37,724 bases of DNA, taken from assembly GCA_015521295.1 (NCBI GenBank), contig WAOL01000008.1, positions 1 to 37,724 of the forward strand, given 5' to 3'. The notes under the pieces are model-generated. The model did not search any database and had not been told where the DNA came from. It saw only the letters and a program-made list of their open reading frames with translations. Below are positions 20,090 to 29,781 of this stretch, piece by piece; the first letter of the stretch is position 1, and each line of letters begins with the position of its first letter. The DNA is from Desulfurococcales archaeon. GTDB lineage: Archaea; Thermoproteota; Thermoprotei_A; Sulfolobales; NBVN01. Both the position numbers and the translations under genes were made by a program.

Positions 20090-23026
20090 ATGGTCAGCAC
20101 TAAGGACACAAATAAGAAAGGAGCTAAGCTAAGGTCACCAATAGTTACCGTGCTAGGGCACGTGGACCATGGAAAGTGCCTTCACCCAGACGAGAAGGTA
20201 ATGTTAGCCAATGGCAGATTAGCCAAGATAAAGACGCTATTCGAGGGTGTCACAGAGGGCGACATCATTAATGCTGGGAACGGATACGAGTTCATTAAGA
20301 GAAAAAATGAGGTGACGACCCTCACCCCTCAAGCACGCGTGAGGCGCGGCAGGACGAGTAAAGTGTGGCGCGTTTGGTATGAAGGGTACCTATACGAGGT
20401 TACCCTAAGTGATGGAAGTAAGGTAAGGGTGACGCCAGAGCATCCGTTCCTGACTCTTGACGGATGGATTAGAGCGGAGGACATTACTGCGGATGACGCG
20501 GTCGCCGTAGCTACGAACGTACCCAACCCGGAGAACTCGTGGAGCATTCTGGCCCGCATTGCACGTCTAGCGGGGATTAAGGAAGGTTTAGGACGTGTCG
20601 GTAGGGCTGCTTGGCGTCGTGCATTCGAACTCGTGGGCCTCAGGTGCGCTGGCCGGGTAATCGACTCGTCACTTAACGACACTATTGAAGCGATAGCTGT
20701 CGCTAACGCTACATCGGAGGTGCTCGCGGCCGCACTGGGGCTTAAAGTGAGTACATCGGCTAAGCTCGCGGGGTGCGTACTCGCAACCAGTAAGGCGTGG
20801 GGCGATAGTGCATTCGTGCCTGCCTCAGTCCTTCAAGCCCCGAACACCTTGCTTGGAGACTTCATTCGCGGCTTAGTAAAGGGATCCGGGATCATAGACC
20901 CTGAGACGCCCGAGATCCTGATCCCCGTCCCGAGCTTTGAGGCTGGCGTGGAGGTTAAGTACGTCCTAGCCCGCTTAGGCGTGTTCTCCTCCGTCACCGA
21001 GTTAAGGACGCGCCACTACGTTAGGGTTGCTGGCGTGAGGGACGTTGACTTACTCGCTAGGAAGGCGGGATTGAGAATCGATGTTATTGGTGAGGGTAGC
21101 ATTGATGATGGCAGGATCCTCAAGCTAGGTGACGTGCAGTTCGTCAGCGTCAAGTCCATCCGCAGGATCCCATATAAGGGATACCTCTACGACCTCTCCG
21201 TACCGCCAACGCAATGCTTCATCGCCAATAACGTTGTAGTGCATAACACCACGCTCCTCGATAAGATACGTGGTACGGCAGTCGTTAAGAAGGAGCCTGG
21301 CGAAATGACCCAGCATGTCGGCGCATCAATGATTCCTGCCTCAGTGATAGAGAAGATTGTTGAACCGCTCAAGTCAATGTTCCCAATAAAGCTTAAGATC
21401 CCGGGCCTGCTCTTCATAGACACGCCTGGCCACGAGGCCTTCTCTAATCTAAGGAAGCGTGGAGGAAGCATAGCTGACTTCGCAATACTGGTCATCGATG
21501 TTATGGAAGGTGTTGAGAAGCAAACCATCGAAAGTATCCAGATACTCATGAGTAGGAAGGTCCCCTTCGTTGTTGCCGCTAACAAGATAGATAGGATCTA
21601 CGGGTGGAGGCCTCAGCCCGATCAACCCTTCCTCTTCTCAATGAGGCAGCAGAGCAAGAGGGCTTTAGAGGAGTTGGAACGGAGAATATATACCATCGCT
21701 GGTCAGCTCTCTAGCTTAGGTATCCCTGCCGAGAGGTTCGACAGGATCAGGGACTTCACGAAGGCAATAGCGATCGTGCCGGTCTCAGCCAAGACAGGGG
21801 AGGGTATCCCCGAGCTACTTGCCGTCTTAGCCGGCTTGACGCAGAAGTATTTAACGAAGAGGATACTGTTCACGGAGGGTCCGGCGAAGGGTGTTGTGCT
21901 AGAGGTTAAGGAAATACCTGGTCTGGGAACGTGCTTAGACGTTGTGATATATGACGGGATTCTGAGACGTGGCGACATAATAGTCGTGGGTGGAATGAAG
22001 GAACCTATAGTTACTAGGGTTAGGGCCCTCCTCATGCCAAGGCCCCTTGAAGAGATGAGAGCCGCTAGTGAATCGGCATTCAAGAACGTTGATGAGGTCG
22101 TGGCGGCGGCAGGCGTTAGGGTCAGCGCCCCTGGCCTTGAGGAGGCGATAGCTGGCGCGCCACTGTACGCGGTGGAGAGCGAGGAGAAGGTTAAGGAATA
22201 TGTTGAGAAGGTGAGAGAGGAAGTAACGCAGGTGAGGTTTTCCAAGGACATTAACGGCGTCATAGTTAAGGCTGATACCTTGGGCACGCTTGAGGCTGTC
22301 GTGGGCATGCTTGAGTCCAAAGGCATACCGGTTAGGCTAGCAGACGTAGGTCCCTTAACTAAGAGGGAAGTTATTGAGGCGTCAATAGTTGCGAAGCAGA
22401 ACAGGTACTACGGTGTAGCGCTCCTGTTTAATGTCAAGCCACTACCAGACGCCGAGGAACTCGCTAGAAAGGAGGGTGTGCGCATATTCCAGGACTCGAT
22501 AATCTACAGGTTAATCGAGACGTACGAGAACTGGGTGGCAAAGGAGAAGCAGAGGGAAGAATACTACGAACTCCTCAAAACGGTGTTCCCAGCTAAGTTC
22601 CAAGTGCTTCCCGGGTTCGTGTTCAGACGCAGTGACCCGGCTGTCGTCGGCATACGGGTGCTGGCGGGCGTGATTAGGCCTGGCTACCCGATAATGCGTG
22701 ACGATGGAAGGCCCCTTGGTAAGATATATCAGATCCAGAGCAAGGGTAGGAACCTAGATGAGGCGAAGGCTGGAAAGGAGGTCGCTATTTCAATTGAGGG
22801 CAATGTCTTAGTGGGCCGTCACTTCGATGAGGGCGACGTCCTCTACACCGACCCTAGCGAGAAGGATTTGGAGACCGTGTTAACTAAGTTCAGGAAGTAC
22901 GTGACTGAGGACATGCTACCCTTAATCGAGGAAATCATTAGGATTAAGAGGAAACGAGATAAGAGGTTCGGGCTACCCATACTCCTTAAGCTAAGGAGCT
23001 TGAAGAAGGAATTCAAGGGCAAGTAA
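20090..23026 (+). CDS. infB: Translation initiation factor aIF5B/IF2 containing an intein
   Basis: Extein: SPIVTVLGHVDHGK//TTLLDKIRGTAVVKKEPGEMTQHVGAS, DTPGHEAF, ANKIDR. ATG at MVSTKDTNKK. Confidence 0.96.
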   Translation: MVSTKDTNKKGAKLRSPIVTVLGHVDHGKCLHPDEKVMLANGRLAKIKTLFEGVTEGDIINAGNGYEFIKRKNEVTTLTPQARVRRGRTSKVWRVWYEGYLYEVTLSDGSKVRVTPEHPFLTLDGWIRAEDITADDAVAVATNVPNPENSWSILARIARLAGIKEGLGRVGRAAWRRAFELVGLRCAGRVIDSSLNDTIEAIAVANATSEVLAAALGLKVSTSAKLAGCVLATSKAWGDSAFVPASVLQAPNTLLGDFIRGLVKGSGIIDPETPEILIPVPSFEAGVEVKYVLARLGVFSSVTELRTRHYVRVAGVRDVDLLARKAGLRIDVIGEGSIDDGRILKLGDVQFVSVKSIRRIPYKGYLYDLSVPPTQCFIANNVVVHNTTLLDKIRGTAVVKKEPGEMTQHVGASMIPASVIEKIVEPLKSMFPIKLKIPGLLFIDTPGHEAFSNLRKRGGSIADFAILVIDVMEGVEKQTIESIQILMSRKVPFVVAANKIDRIYGWRPQPDQPFLFSMRQQSKRALEELERRIYTIAGQLSSLGIPAERFDRIRDFTKAIAIVPVSAKTGEGIPELLAVLAGLTQKYLTKRILFTEGPAKGVVLEVKEIPGLGTCLDVVIYDGILRRGDIIVVGGMKEPIVTRVRALLMPRPLEEMRAASESAFKNVDEVVAAAGVRVSAPGLEEAIAGAPLYAVESEEKVKEYVEKVREEVTQVRFSKDINGVIVKADTLGTLEAVVGMLESKGIPVRLADVGPLTKREVIEASIVAKQNRYYGVALLFNVKPLPDAEELARKEGVRIFQDSIIYRLIETYENWVAKEKQREEYYELLKTVFPAKFQVLPGFVFRRSDPAVVGIRVLAGVIRPGYPIMRDDGRPLGKIYQIQSKGRNLDEAKAGKEVAISIEGNVLVGRHFDEGDVLYTDPSEKDLETVLTKFRKYVTEDMLPLIEEIIRIKRKRDKRFGLPILLKLRSLKKEFKGK
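20177..21247 (+). mobile_element. In-frame intein (357 aa) in the aIF5B P-loop
   Basis: Begins with Cys (CLHPDEKVMLANG), block B VTPEHPFLTLDGW, ends CFIANNVVVHN, followed by Thr(+1). Removing it restores GHVDHGKTTLLDKIRG. Confidence 0.96.
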
Positions 23027-23053
23027 CTTTTCCCTGCTATATCTAAACGCACT

Positions 23054-23473
23054 TTAAAACTCACCGCAATCGGGAGAGAAGACCACGCTTATCTCATATT
23101 CAGCTCTTTCGGGGCTGTCGGCTGCATGCACTATGTTCTCCTGAATCGACAAGGCATAATCACCTCTAATGGTTCCCGGGGGCGCTTTGCGCCCGTCAGT
23201 CGGGCCTATTAGGTTCCTGACGACACTTATCGCCTCATCACCCTCGACAATCATCGCTACTATGGGTCCGGAACTCATGAAAGTCACTAAGTCCTCGAAG
23301 AATGACTTGCCCTTGTGAATGTCGTAGAGCTTCTCCATACACGCGCGTGATGCACGTATCATCCTTAACTTAACTATTTTTAGGCCCTTGGCTTCCAGCC
23401 TTCTTATGACTTCGCCGATTAAGCCACGCCTAACACCATCGGGCTTGACAATAACCAGCTCACGCTGGTTCAA
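23054..23473 (-). CDS. ndk: Nucleoside diphosphate kinase
   Basis: [21 protein letters not shown]-like start, [30 protein letters not shown]. Confidence 0.96.
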   Translation of the reverse strand: MNQRELVIVKPDGVRRGLIGEVIRRLEAKGLKIVKLRMIRASRACMEKLYDIHKGKSFFEDLVTFMSSGPIVAMIVEGDEAISVVRNLIGPTDGRKAPPGTIRGDYALSIQENIVHAADSPERAEYEISVVFSPDCGEF

Positions 23474-23479
23474 TCAAAC

Positions 23480-23671
23480 TCACCTTTTTGACTTCTTGCC
23501 GAGGTAGTACGCTGTCCATGGTAGTCTTTTCGGGTCCCTGCCTAACTTGAAGTTCTTGAAGCATTTGCTTGAGCAGAACCAGAGTATCGTACCGTCATTC
23601 TTAACGTACATTATCCCCGTGCCAGGCTCGACAGGTCCCCCACAGAACGAGCATCGCTTCGGCCTAGGCAT
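23480..23671 (-). CDS. rpl24e: Ribosomal protein L24e
   Basis: [35 protein letters not shown] zinc motif. Confidence 0.95.
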   Translation of the reverse strand: MPRPKRCSFCGGPVEPGTGIMYVKNDGTILWFCSSKCFKNFKLGRDPKRLPWTAYYLGKKSKR

Positions 23672-23721
23672 TCCTCACACCCCCTCAGACTAGTGAGTCA
23701 ACTTAAAAGTTTGAGGCTGCC

Positions 23722-23988
23722 TTACCTCCTAGTTGAAAGCTTCCTCGCTTCCCTCTCCGTCTCCCTTAGTATTACTATGTCGCCGACCCTCACCGGGCCC
23801 TTAATATTCCTTGCTATGATCCTTCCCTTGTCCCTTCCTTCAAGGACCCTTACTCTGACCTGGGTTATCTCGCCGGTAACACCTGTCCTACCAACAATCT
23901 GTATTACCTCGGCCGGGAACCCGAACTCCTCGATGACGTTTACCTGCGGCTGACTGACGTCTATCTTCCTCTTGCCTTCCTCTGCCAC
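23722..23988 (-). CDS. rps28e: Ribosomal protein S28e
   Basis: [47 protein letters not shown]. Confidence 0.95.
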   Translation of the reverse strand: MAEEGKRKIDVSQPQVNVIEEFGFPAEVIQIVGRTGVTGEITQVRVRVLEGRDKGRIIARNIKGPVRVGDIVILRETEREARKLSTRR

Positions 23989-24147
23989 GACCCAAGCACC
24001 GTAGTTTCTAGGTTCCGTGGTTTTAAAAGAATTCCCTAGTGCGTGTCATGTGGTTGTTTGAGAATTGATGTAGCGCTTCTAACTCTCGTGTGAGTAGTTA
24101 TTAAAAATGAGTGGTTTCTGTAGTTGTGTGCTTGCGTCGCCTTAGGT

Positions 24148-24528
24148 TCAGGCCTTAGTCTTGAGTTCTTCGTAGGCCTTGATTAACTCATCGACTAGGT
24201 CCTTGGCCTCGCCGGGGTCCACGATGGCTACTGAAGATGCTTGAACCTCGATGCCCGCCATCTCTCCGAGCTTCTTCTTGCTCGGGACGTATAGGTAGGG
24301 CACCTTCTTCTCCTCACAAAGGAGTGGTAGGTGCATGACTACCTCGGGCGGGTCGACGTCTTCAGCTATGAGCACTAACTTCGCTAGTCCCCTCTCGACA
24401 GCCTTGGTTGTTTCGTTGACGCCCTTCCTGACCTTACCGCCGGTTTCCCTAGCCTTCTTGACTGCTTCGTACGCTTTCTCAGCTACTTCAGGTGGTACCT
24501 CAAACCTTACGTATGGGGGCTTGCTCAT
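24148..24528 (-). CDS. rpl7ae: Ribosomal protein L7Ae
   Basis: [43 protein letters not shown]. Start chosen at MSKPPY. Confidence 0.96.
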   Translation of the reverse strand: MSKPPYVRFEVPPEVAEKAYEAVKKARETGGKVRKGVNETTKAVERGLAKLVLIAEDVDPPEVVMHLPLLCEEKKVPYLYVPSKKKLGEMAGIEVQASSVAIVDPGEAKDLVDELIKAYEELKTKA

Positions 24529-24604
24529 TCTCATCCACCTCGGTCGTCGCAATCACTACTCTCTAGGGGCGCTTAAAAGCGTAGCGTCCTGTTACTTATG
24601 CCTG

Positions 24605-26410
24605 TTACTTATGCATGAATACTGCCTCGACCCTAACGCCTCCCTTAGAGCGGGTCACGCCCCGCACCTTAATGAACCCATACCTCACGAACTGATACCT
24701 ATCTCCCGGCGATGCCTGCGTTAGGGAGGGTTCCGCCACGCCCTCATCCACCATTAGCTCTAAGCCCTCAGGTACTTTCACACGCACCGTTACGGGGGTC
24801 GTTACCGGCACCCACTGAATTATCCTCATCCTCTCCTGCTTTGCTTGCTCGACGCTACTCCCTAAGTACCTCGCTACCGCCTTAGTGTGCCCCTCAGTAG
24901 CGATTATCTCGACGTTACATAAGCCCATGAGCCTAACTCTCAACGCCTTACCCTTAGCAGTGAGGTTCTCTAAGTCCTTCTTCGATACGTAGACGACTGG
25001 CTTGCCGTTCTCCATGCTGACCTCGATTTCCCTCGCGCCTAAGCCCTTATTGTCTGGGTGGTATGGTAGGCTTGTCTTCTTTGGGCCTTCGTATGACTCT
25101 ATTACTAGCTTTATTGGGTCGAAGACCACCATTACCCTCCTCGTCGCTGAGTCTATGATGCTTCTGTTGAGGGCCGCTATGTTGTCCCAGCTTATGGTTG
25201 CGTCGTTGGGGTTTGTCCCTACCTGCAGTATTATCTTACGCAGTGTTTCTGCCTCTATGCCCCTATTCCTCAGGGAGGCAACGGTCCCGAACCTTATGTC
25301 GTCCGGCCCGCTGAACTTGCCTGGGTTCTCCTCAATTAGCTTCTTTATTTGCGACTTGCTTAATATCAGTCCCTCCAGCTTCAGCCTACCTAGGTTTATG
25401 ACGGTTGGGTACTCCCAGCCGAAATGCGCATAGAGGTAGCCCTGCTTCACCGTGTTCACTGCGTGTTCCTTCCCTCTCAGTATGTGGGTCACTCCAAGGA
25501 GGTGATCGTCAACGGCTGCTGCGAAGTTGTATGTTGGCCACACAACATACTTCGACCCGACTATGGGGTGTGGATGCTTGTCCGTGTCTATTATCCTGAA
25601 GGCGACCCAGTCTATCACTGAGGGGTCCTTATGCGTGATGTCCGTCTTCACCCTCAGCACCGCCTCACCTTCACTGAAGTGACCGGAGGTCATCTTCTCG
25701 AAGAGCTCCAGGTTCTCTTCAACGCTCTGGTGCCTGTGCGGGCATGGCTTCCTCCCGAGCTTGTACTTGAGGAACTCCTCCTGCGAGCAGAGATCTACGT
25801 ACGCTCCCCCTCTCCTAATCAGCTCCTTAGCTAGGTCGTAGTATATCTCCATCCTCAGGGACTGAATGTACTCCTCATCCCACTTAACGCCCAGCCACTC
25901 AAGGTCCTCCCGGATCAGCCTGTAGGCTTCAGGCATGGGGGGCTTGGTCTTAGGGTCGGTGTCCTCGAACCTAAGTATCATCTTCCCCTTGTACATGCGG
26001 GCGTACTCGCAACTTAGTATTGCTGGCCTAGCGTTGCCTAGGTGTATTAGGAAGTCCGGGTTGGGAGCGAACCTAGTCACTACTTTCCCTTCAGACGCGT
26101 TGGGGAGGGGTGGTAACCCTTCCTTAGCCTTCCTTTCCTCCTTCCTGCCTTCCTCAGGGGGCTTTAGCTCGCTTAGCTTACGTTCCTGCTCCTCTAGGGT
26201 TAAGCTATTCACTTCCTTCACTACCTTAGCCACGAACCTTCCTAACTCCGGCATTACCTCCTTCCTACGTAGCTCAGGGTGTCTGCCCAACACCTTATTT
26301 ATTACTGGGCCGGGCCTTGCCTTACCGCCGTGCTCTACCGCGTTTAGTAGTGCGTAGTATGTGACTTCATCGCGTATCTTCTCGAGAATCTCCTTAACAT
26401 CGTCACTCAT
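24605..26410 (-). CDS. gltX: Glutamyl-tRNA synthetase
   Basis: TRFAPNPDFLIHLGNARPAILS, RFEDTDPKTKPP; archaeal-type GluRS. Confidence 0.95.
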   Translation of the reverse strand: MSDDVKEILEKIRDEVTYYALLNAVEHGGKARPGPVINKVLGRHPELRRKEVMPELGRFVAKVVKEVNSLTLEEQERKLSELKPPEEGRKEERKAKEGLPPLPNASEGKVVTRFAPNPDFLIHLGNARPAILSCEYARMYKGKMILRFEDTDPKTKPPMPEAYRLIREDLEWLGVKWDEEYIQSLRMEIYYDLAKELIRRGGAYVDLCSQEEFLKYKLGRKPCPHRHQSVEENLELFEKMTSGHFSEGEAVLRVKTDITHKDPSVIDWVAFRIIDTDKHPHPIVGSKYVVWPTYNFAAAVDDHLLGVTHILRGKEHAVNTVKQGYLYAHFGWEYPTVINLGRLKLEGLILSKSQIKKLIEENPGKFSGPDDIRFGTVASLRNRGIEAETLRKIILQVGTNPNDATISWDNIAALNRSIIDSATRRVMVVFDPIKLVIESYEGPKKTSLPYHPDNKGLGAREIEVSMENGKPVVYVSKKDLENLTAKGKALRVRLMGLCNVEIIATEGHTKAVARYLGSSVEQAKQERMRIIQWVPVTTPVTVRVKVPEGLELMVDEGVAEPSLTQASPGDRYQFVRYGFIKVRGVTRSKGGVRVEAVFMHK

Positions 26411-26841
26411 TCCTCAACGCCCTCCGAAGCAACGTATATGCGGTAGTGATCCGGTTTCTCGCCGAGGACCTCCTCTATAAAGATTATCTTGCCTGCTTTG
26501 GGGGTTTTGATCGTTCTTCCCTCGCCTTTCCCCGTTATTATGTACCCTAGCTTGCTCCAGCGCCCCACGTCCTCGGTCTCATCCTTTATTAGGTAGACCT
26601 CTCTTCCCTCAGCCTCTATTACTTCGATGCTCGTGCCTTTGGGTGCCTTAACGCATTTGCTTAGGCGTTCGTTGCATACTATCACTGTTTCCTTAGCTAT
26701 GCCTTCTCGCAGGAGTTCAGGTATGCTCTCGCAGGGAACCTCCTCTCTTCTTCCTTCACGCTCTACGTAGCACTTTGTCGCGCCGTAGTATTTCCTGAGT
26801 TTCTCGAGTTCCTTTCTTACGCGTTCGGTTGCGCGTCCCAT
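26407..26841 (-). CDS. Uncharacterised protein, overlaps gltX start by 4 nt
   Basis: 144 aa, MGRATERVRKELEKLRKYYGATKCYVEREGRREEVPCES...; translationally coupled position. Confidence 0.65.
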   Translation of the reverse strand: MGRATERVRKELEKLRKYYGATKCYVEREGRREEVPCESIPELLREGIAKETVIVCNERLSKCVKAPKGTSIEVIEAEGREVYLIKDETEDVGRWSKLGYIITGKGEGRTIKTPKAGKIIFIEEVLGEKPDHYRIYVASEGVEE

Positions 26842-26844
26842 CGC

Positions 26845-27864
26845 TTACTTTCCTCGCAGGATTACGTACTGGCCTAGGTCCTCAAGTAACTTGCGTGCCT
26901 CCTCATCAACCGGTTTCGTGCTACGCAGAGCGCTTAACGCGTCCTCAAAGTACTTCTCAGCTTCCTTCCGGGCATACTCCACCGCGCCTGTCTTCTTTAT
27001 TAGGTTAGCTGCTTCCTCCAGCTCTTCCCTAGTGGCGTCTTTCTTGCCCAGCGTGCTTAGTAACTTACTGCGTTCTTCGGGGTTGAGGTGCTTGAGCGCG
27101 TAGATCACTAATATTGTTTTCTTGCCTTCTCGTATGTCATTGTATACTGGCTTACCTAGCTTTTCCTCCGTGGAGGTCAGGCCCAGGATGTCGTCCTGTA
27201 TCTGGAACGCTATCCCTATTCCGCGGGCGTAGCGGGATAGTTTCTCGAGTTCCTTGGGCGGCGCGTCAGCGAGTATTGCGCCTATTAGCAGGCTTGCTTC
27301 GAAGAGGGCCCCGGTCTTCTTATAGACCATCGTTATGTACTCATCGAGGGTTACGTTGTCCCTCTTAACCATGTCAAACTCTAGGGCTTGACCCTCGGCT
27401 ATCGTTGCCGACGCCCAGCTTAGCTTGTTGAGGGCTTCCACAACCCTGTCTGGCGGGACGCGCTCCGCTAGCTTACCTAGGGCTTCGAAGGCCTTGGCGA
27501 AGAGGAGGTCACCAGCTATTATCGCTACGTCGGTGCCCCACAGTACGTGTACCGTGGGTACTCCCCTCCTTAGGTTGTCCCTGTCGATTATGTCGTCGTG
27601 TATTAGGGTGAAGTTATGGAGTATCTCGACTGCCGCGCCCGCCTTAACGCCTAGTTCCTCTGGTAATCCGTACATTCGGCCGGCCAGGACCGTGGCTAGG
27701 GGCCTTAACCTCTTGCCCCCGGCCCTTATGAGGTGCATTGCGGCTTCGTAGAGGTACTGGGGTTCACCCTTAACTATCTCCTCTATGGTTCTGTTCGTGA
27801 GTTCGGCAACGTGTTTGGCGTACTTTAACAGCTCTCCGAACCTCTCCCTTAACTCTTCGGTCAA
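26845..27864 (-). CDS. Polyprenyl (geranylgeranyl) diphosphate synthase
   Basis: GGKRLRPLATVLAG, LIHDDIIDRDNLRRG, FQIQDDILGLT. Confidence 0.94.
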   Translation of the reverse strand: MTEELRERFGELLKYAKHVAELTNRTIEEIVKGEPQYLYEAAMHLIRAGGKRLRPLATVLAGRMYGLPEELGVKAGAAVEILHNFTLIHDDIIDRDNLRRGVPTVHVLWGTDVAIIAGDLLFAKAFEALGKLAERVPPDRVVEALNKLSWASATIAEGQALEFDMVKRDNVTLDEYITMVYKKTGALFEASLLIGAILADAPPKELEKLSRYARGIGIAFQIQDDILGLTSTEEKLGKPVYNDIREGKKTILVIYALKHLNPEERSKLLSTLGKKDATREELEEAANLIKKTGAVEYARKEAEKYFEDALSALRSTKPVDEEARKLLEDLGQYVILRGK

Positions 27865-27898
27865 GCATTCAACACCAAGAGTTAGGTGAGGTACCGAA

Positions 27899-28987
27899 TT
27901 AATAAGTGAGGTAGTGACCCGGTTTCAAGCCCCGCGCGCTCACCCAGTGGGTTAGGGGCGGTGTTATTATTGGTTTCAGGCGCTTCAGTTCCTCCACGTT
28001 GCGGGCTCCTGTCATGAGCACCGCCATCCTGAATGAATGTATTAAGGCTTTCGTGAACTCCCTCAGCCTGCCTGAAGCGTAGGCTTTGAGGAAAGGCAGG
28101 GCCATCCCTGCTGCGTCAGCCCCTATTACTATGGCTTTGACGGCGTCGACCGCAGTTCTTATCCCTCCGGACCCTATGATGTAGGCGTCGGGTGCTGCGT
28201 TCCTCACCTCAATTATTGAGGCTGCTGTCGGTATTCCCCACGTTAGGAGGTTCCTCGCTATTTCCTCCTTAACGTGGTCCCCTGCTTTCATCGCCCTGTA
28301 CATCTCCACCTTGACCCAGTTAGTTCCTCCGGTCCCCTCCACGTCGAAGTGCTTTATCCCCAAGGACCTCAGCGTGTTTGCTACCTCCTTTGATAAGCCG
28401 TTTCCAACCTCCTTCGCGATCACCGGTACGGGGGATTCGAGGATGAGCCTCTCTAAGCTCTTGATTATGCCTTTCATTGATGGTGTTCCTTCGGGCTGTG
28501 CCGCTTCCTGTGCTAGGTTTAGGTGCACTGCTAAAGCGTCAGCGTCAATCATCTCAACAACCTTCAGGACCTTTGCTGGCGGGTACTTGACTACCTCCGC
28601 CGCACCTATATTAGCTATTATTGGGGCTGTGGGGGCTACCTTCCTGACTACCCTGAACGTGTATTCTAGGTTCGGGTTCTCCAGTGCTGCCCTCTGGCTA
28701 CCGACGCCCAGGGCAAGCCCTTCCTCTTCGGCGATTGAGGCTAGGGCTGCGTTTATTCTCTCAGTTCCTGGGGCGCCGCCAGTCATCCCCGAAATTATTA
28801 ACGGTGCAGATAACTCCTTACCGAGGAACCTTACCCTAGTGTCCACATCCTCGGGGCCCGCGTCGATGATGGCTTGGTGCGGTATGTGAACGCATTCGAG
28901 GAGCGTTGTTAGTGGGCCCTCTACGTTCTCCTTGAGAACTACGTCTATGTGCTGCAACTTCCTTTCCGCGTTGTCGTCTAGAACCAT
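27899..28987 (-). CDS. fni: Type 2 isopentenyl-diphosphate delta-isomerase
   Basis: LIISGMTGGAPGTERINAALA, GVGSQRAALE, DVEGTGGTNW, GSGGIRTAVD. Confidence 0.94.
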   Translation of the reverse strand: MVLDDNAERKLQHIDVVLKENVEGPLTTLLECVHIPHQAIIDAGPEDVDTRVRFLGKELSAPLIISGMTGGAPGTERINAALASIAEEEGLALGVGSQRAALENPNLEYTFRVVRKVAPTAPIIANIGAAEVVKYPPAKVLKVVEMIDADALAVHLNLAQEAAQPEGTPSMKGIIKSLERLILESPVPVIAKEVGNGLSKEVANTLRSLGIKHFDVEGTGGTNWVKVEMYRAMKAGDHVKEEIARNLLTWGIPTAASIIEVRNAAPDAYIIGSGGIRTAVDAVKAIVIGADAAGMALPFLKAYASGRLREFTKALIHSFRMAVLMTGARNVEELKRLKPIITPPLTHWVSARGLKPGHYLTY

Positions 28988-29781
28988 ACTACAGTACCTC
29001 TCACTTTCCTTCCTTGGAGGGCATTAATTAAGTTGTGAGGTTTGAGTCCGTTAATTATGAGGGCCTTAACATCCTTCACACCGAGTCTTAACCCTGCTTC
29101 GACCTTGAACTTCATCGCGCCCGTCACGTCCGCTTTCCCTCCGGTGTCGGTCGATAGTGTCGCTAGGCCCCGCACTAGTTCCTGTGCCTGAACCTCAGGT
29201 ATTAGCTTCGCGTCGGGGTTTAGGCGGGGATCCGCAGTGAATATTCCGTCAACGTCCGTCAGGAATATCACGGTGTTCGCCCTCAAATCCTTCGCAAGCA
29301 ACCATACTAGGACGTCCCCCGAGATCACCTTGAAGCCCCCGCCCCTCATGGGGGCAACGTCCCCGAACATTACTGGGATCACGCCTACGTGAACGAGTTC
29401 CTTAACTATGCTTAGGTCACAGTCCGCTAGGTCATCCTTCAACGCGACGCACACAGCGCGGGTGGGTGTGGAGACCGCTGGCACACCACCCAGCACTAAG
29501 GTCCTCACGACCTCTATGTTCAGTACGGTCATGTAGTGCGCCACCCTCGTGAAGCACTCCCTACTTATCACGTCTTCACGCTCTAGGCACTCCCTGACTA
29601 GGGGATGGCCGAAGGAACCACCGCCATGGACTAGGACAATGTAGGTGTCGCCGCTAGCCTCCCTTAAGTACGTGCTTAGGTCTGTAGCTATGCTGGCTAG
29701 GACATCCCTCCTGATGGAGAAGGGCTTGCTCTTATCGGTTATGATGGAGCCTCCCAGCTTGATTATTGTTGTGTTGCTCAA
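28978..29781 (-). CDS. Isopentenyl phosphate kinase
   Basis: IIKLGGSIITDKSKPFSIR, VHGGGSFGHP, MFGDVAP, DVDGIFTADPR, TGGKADVTGAMKFKVE; next to fni. Confidence 0.92.
   Translation of the reverse strand: MSNTTIIKLGGSIITDKSKPFSIRRDVLASIATDLSTYLREASGDTYIVLVHGGGSFGHPLVRECLEREDVISRECFTRVAHYMTVLNIEVVRTLVLGGVPAVSTPTRAVCVALKDDLADCDLSIVKELVHVGVIPVMFGDVAPMRGGGFKVISGDVLVWLLAKDLRANTVIFLTDVDGIFTADPRLNPDAKLIPEVQAQELVRGLATLSTDTGGKADVTGAMKFKVEAGLRLGVKDVKALIINGLKPHNLINALQGRKVRGTVVWF

Noticed and set aside
21703-22326. 207-aa - strand ORF
   Set aside because: Antisense to the aIF5B extein; Ser/Thr-rich shadow ORF.
23990-24147. AT-richer gap with tgatgt/ctaac motifs considered as an ncRNA
   Set aside because: No convincing conserved boxes or stable hairpin by eye.
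28311-28889. 192-aa + strand ORF
   Set aside because: Antisense to fni; shadow ORF from codon bias.
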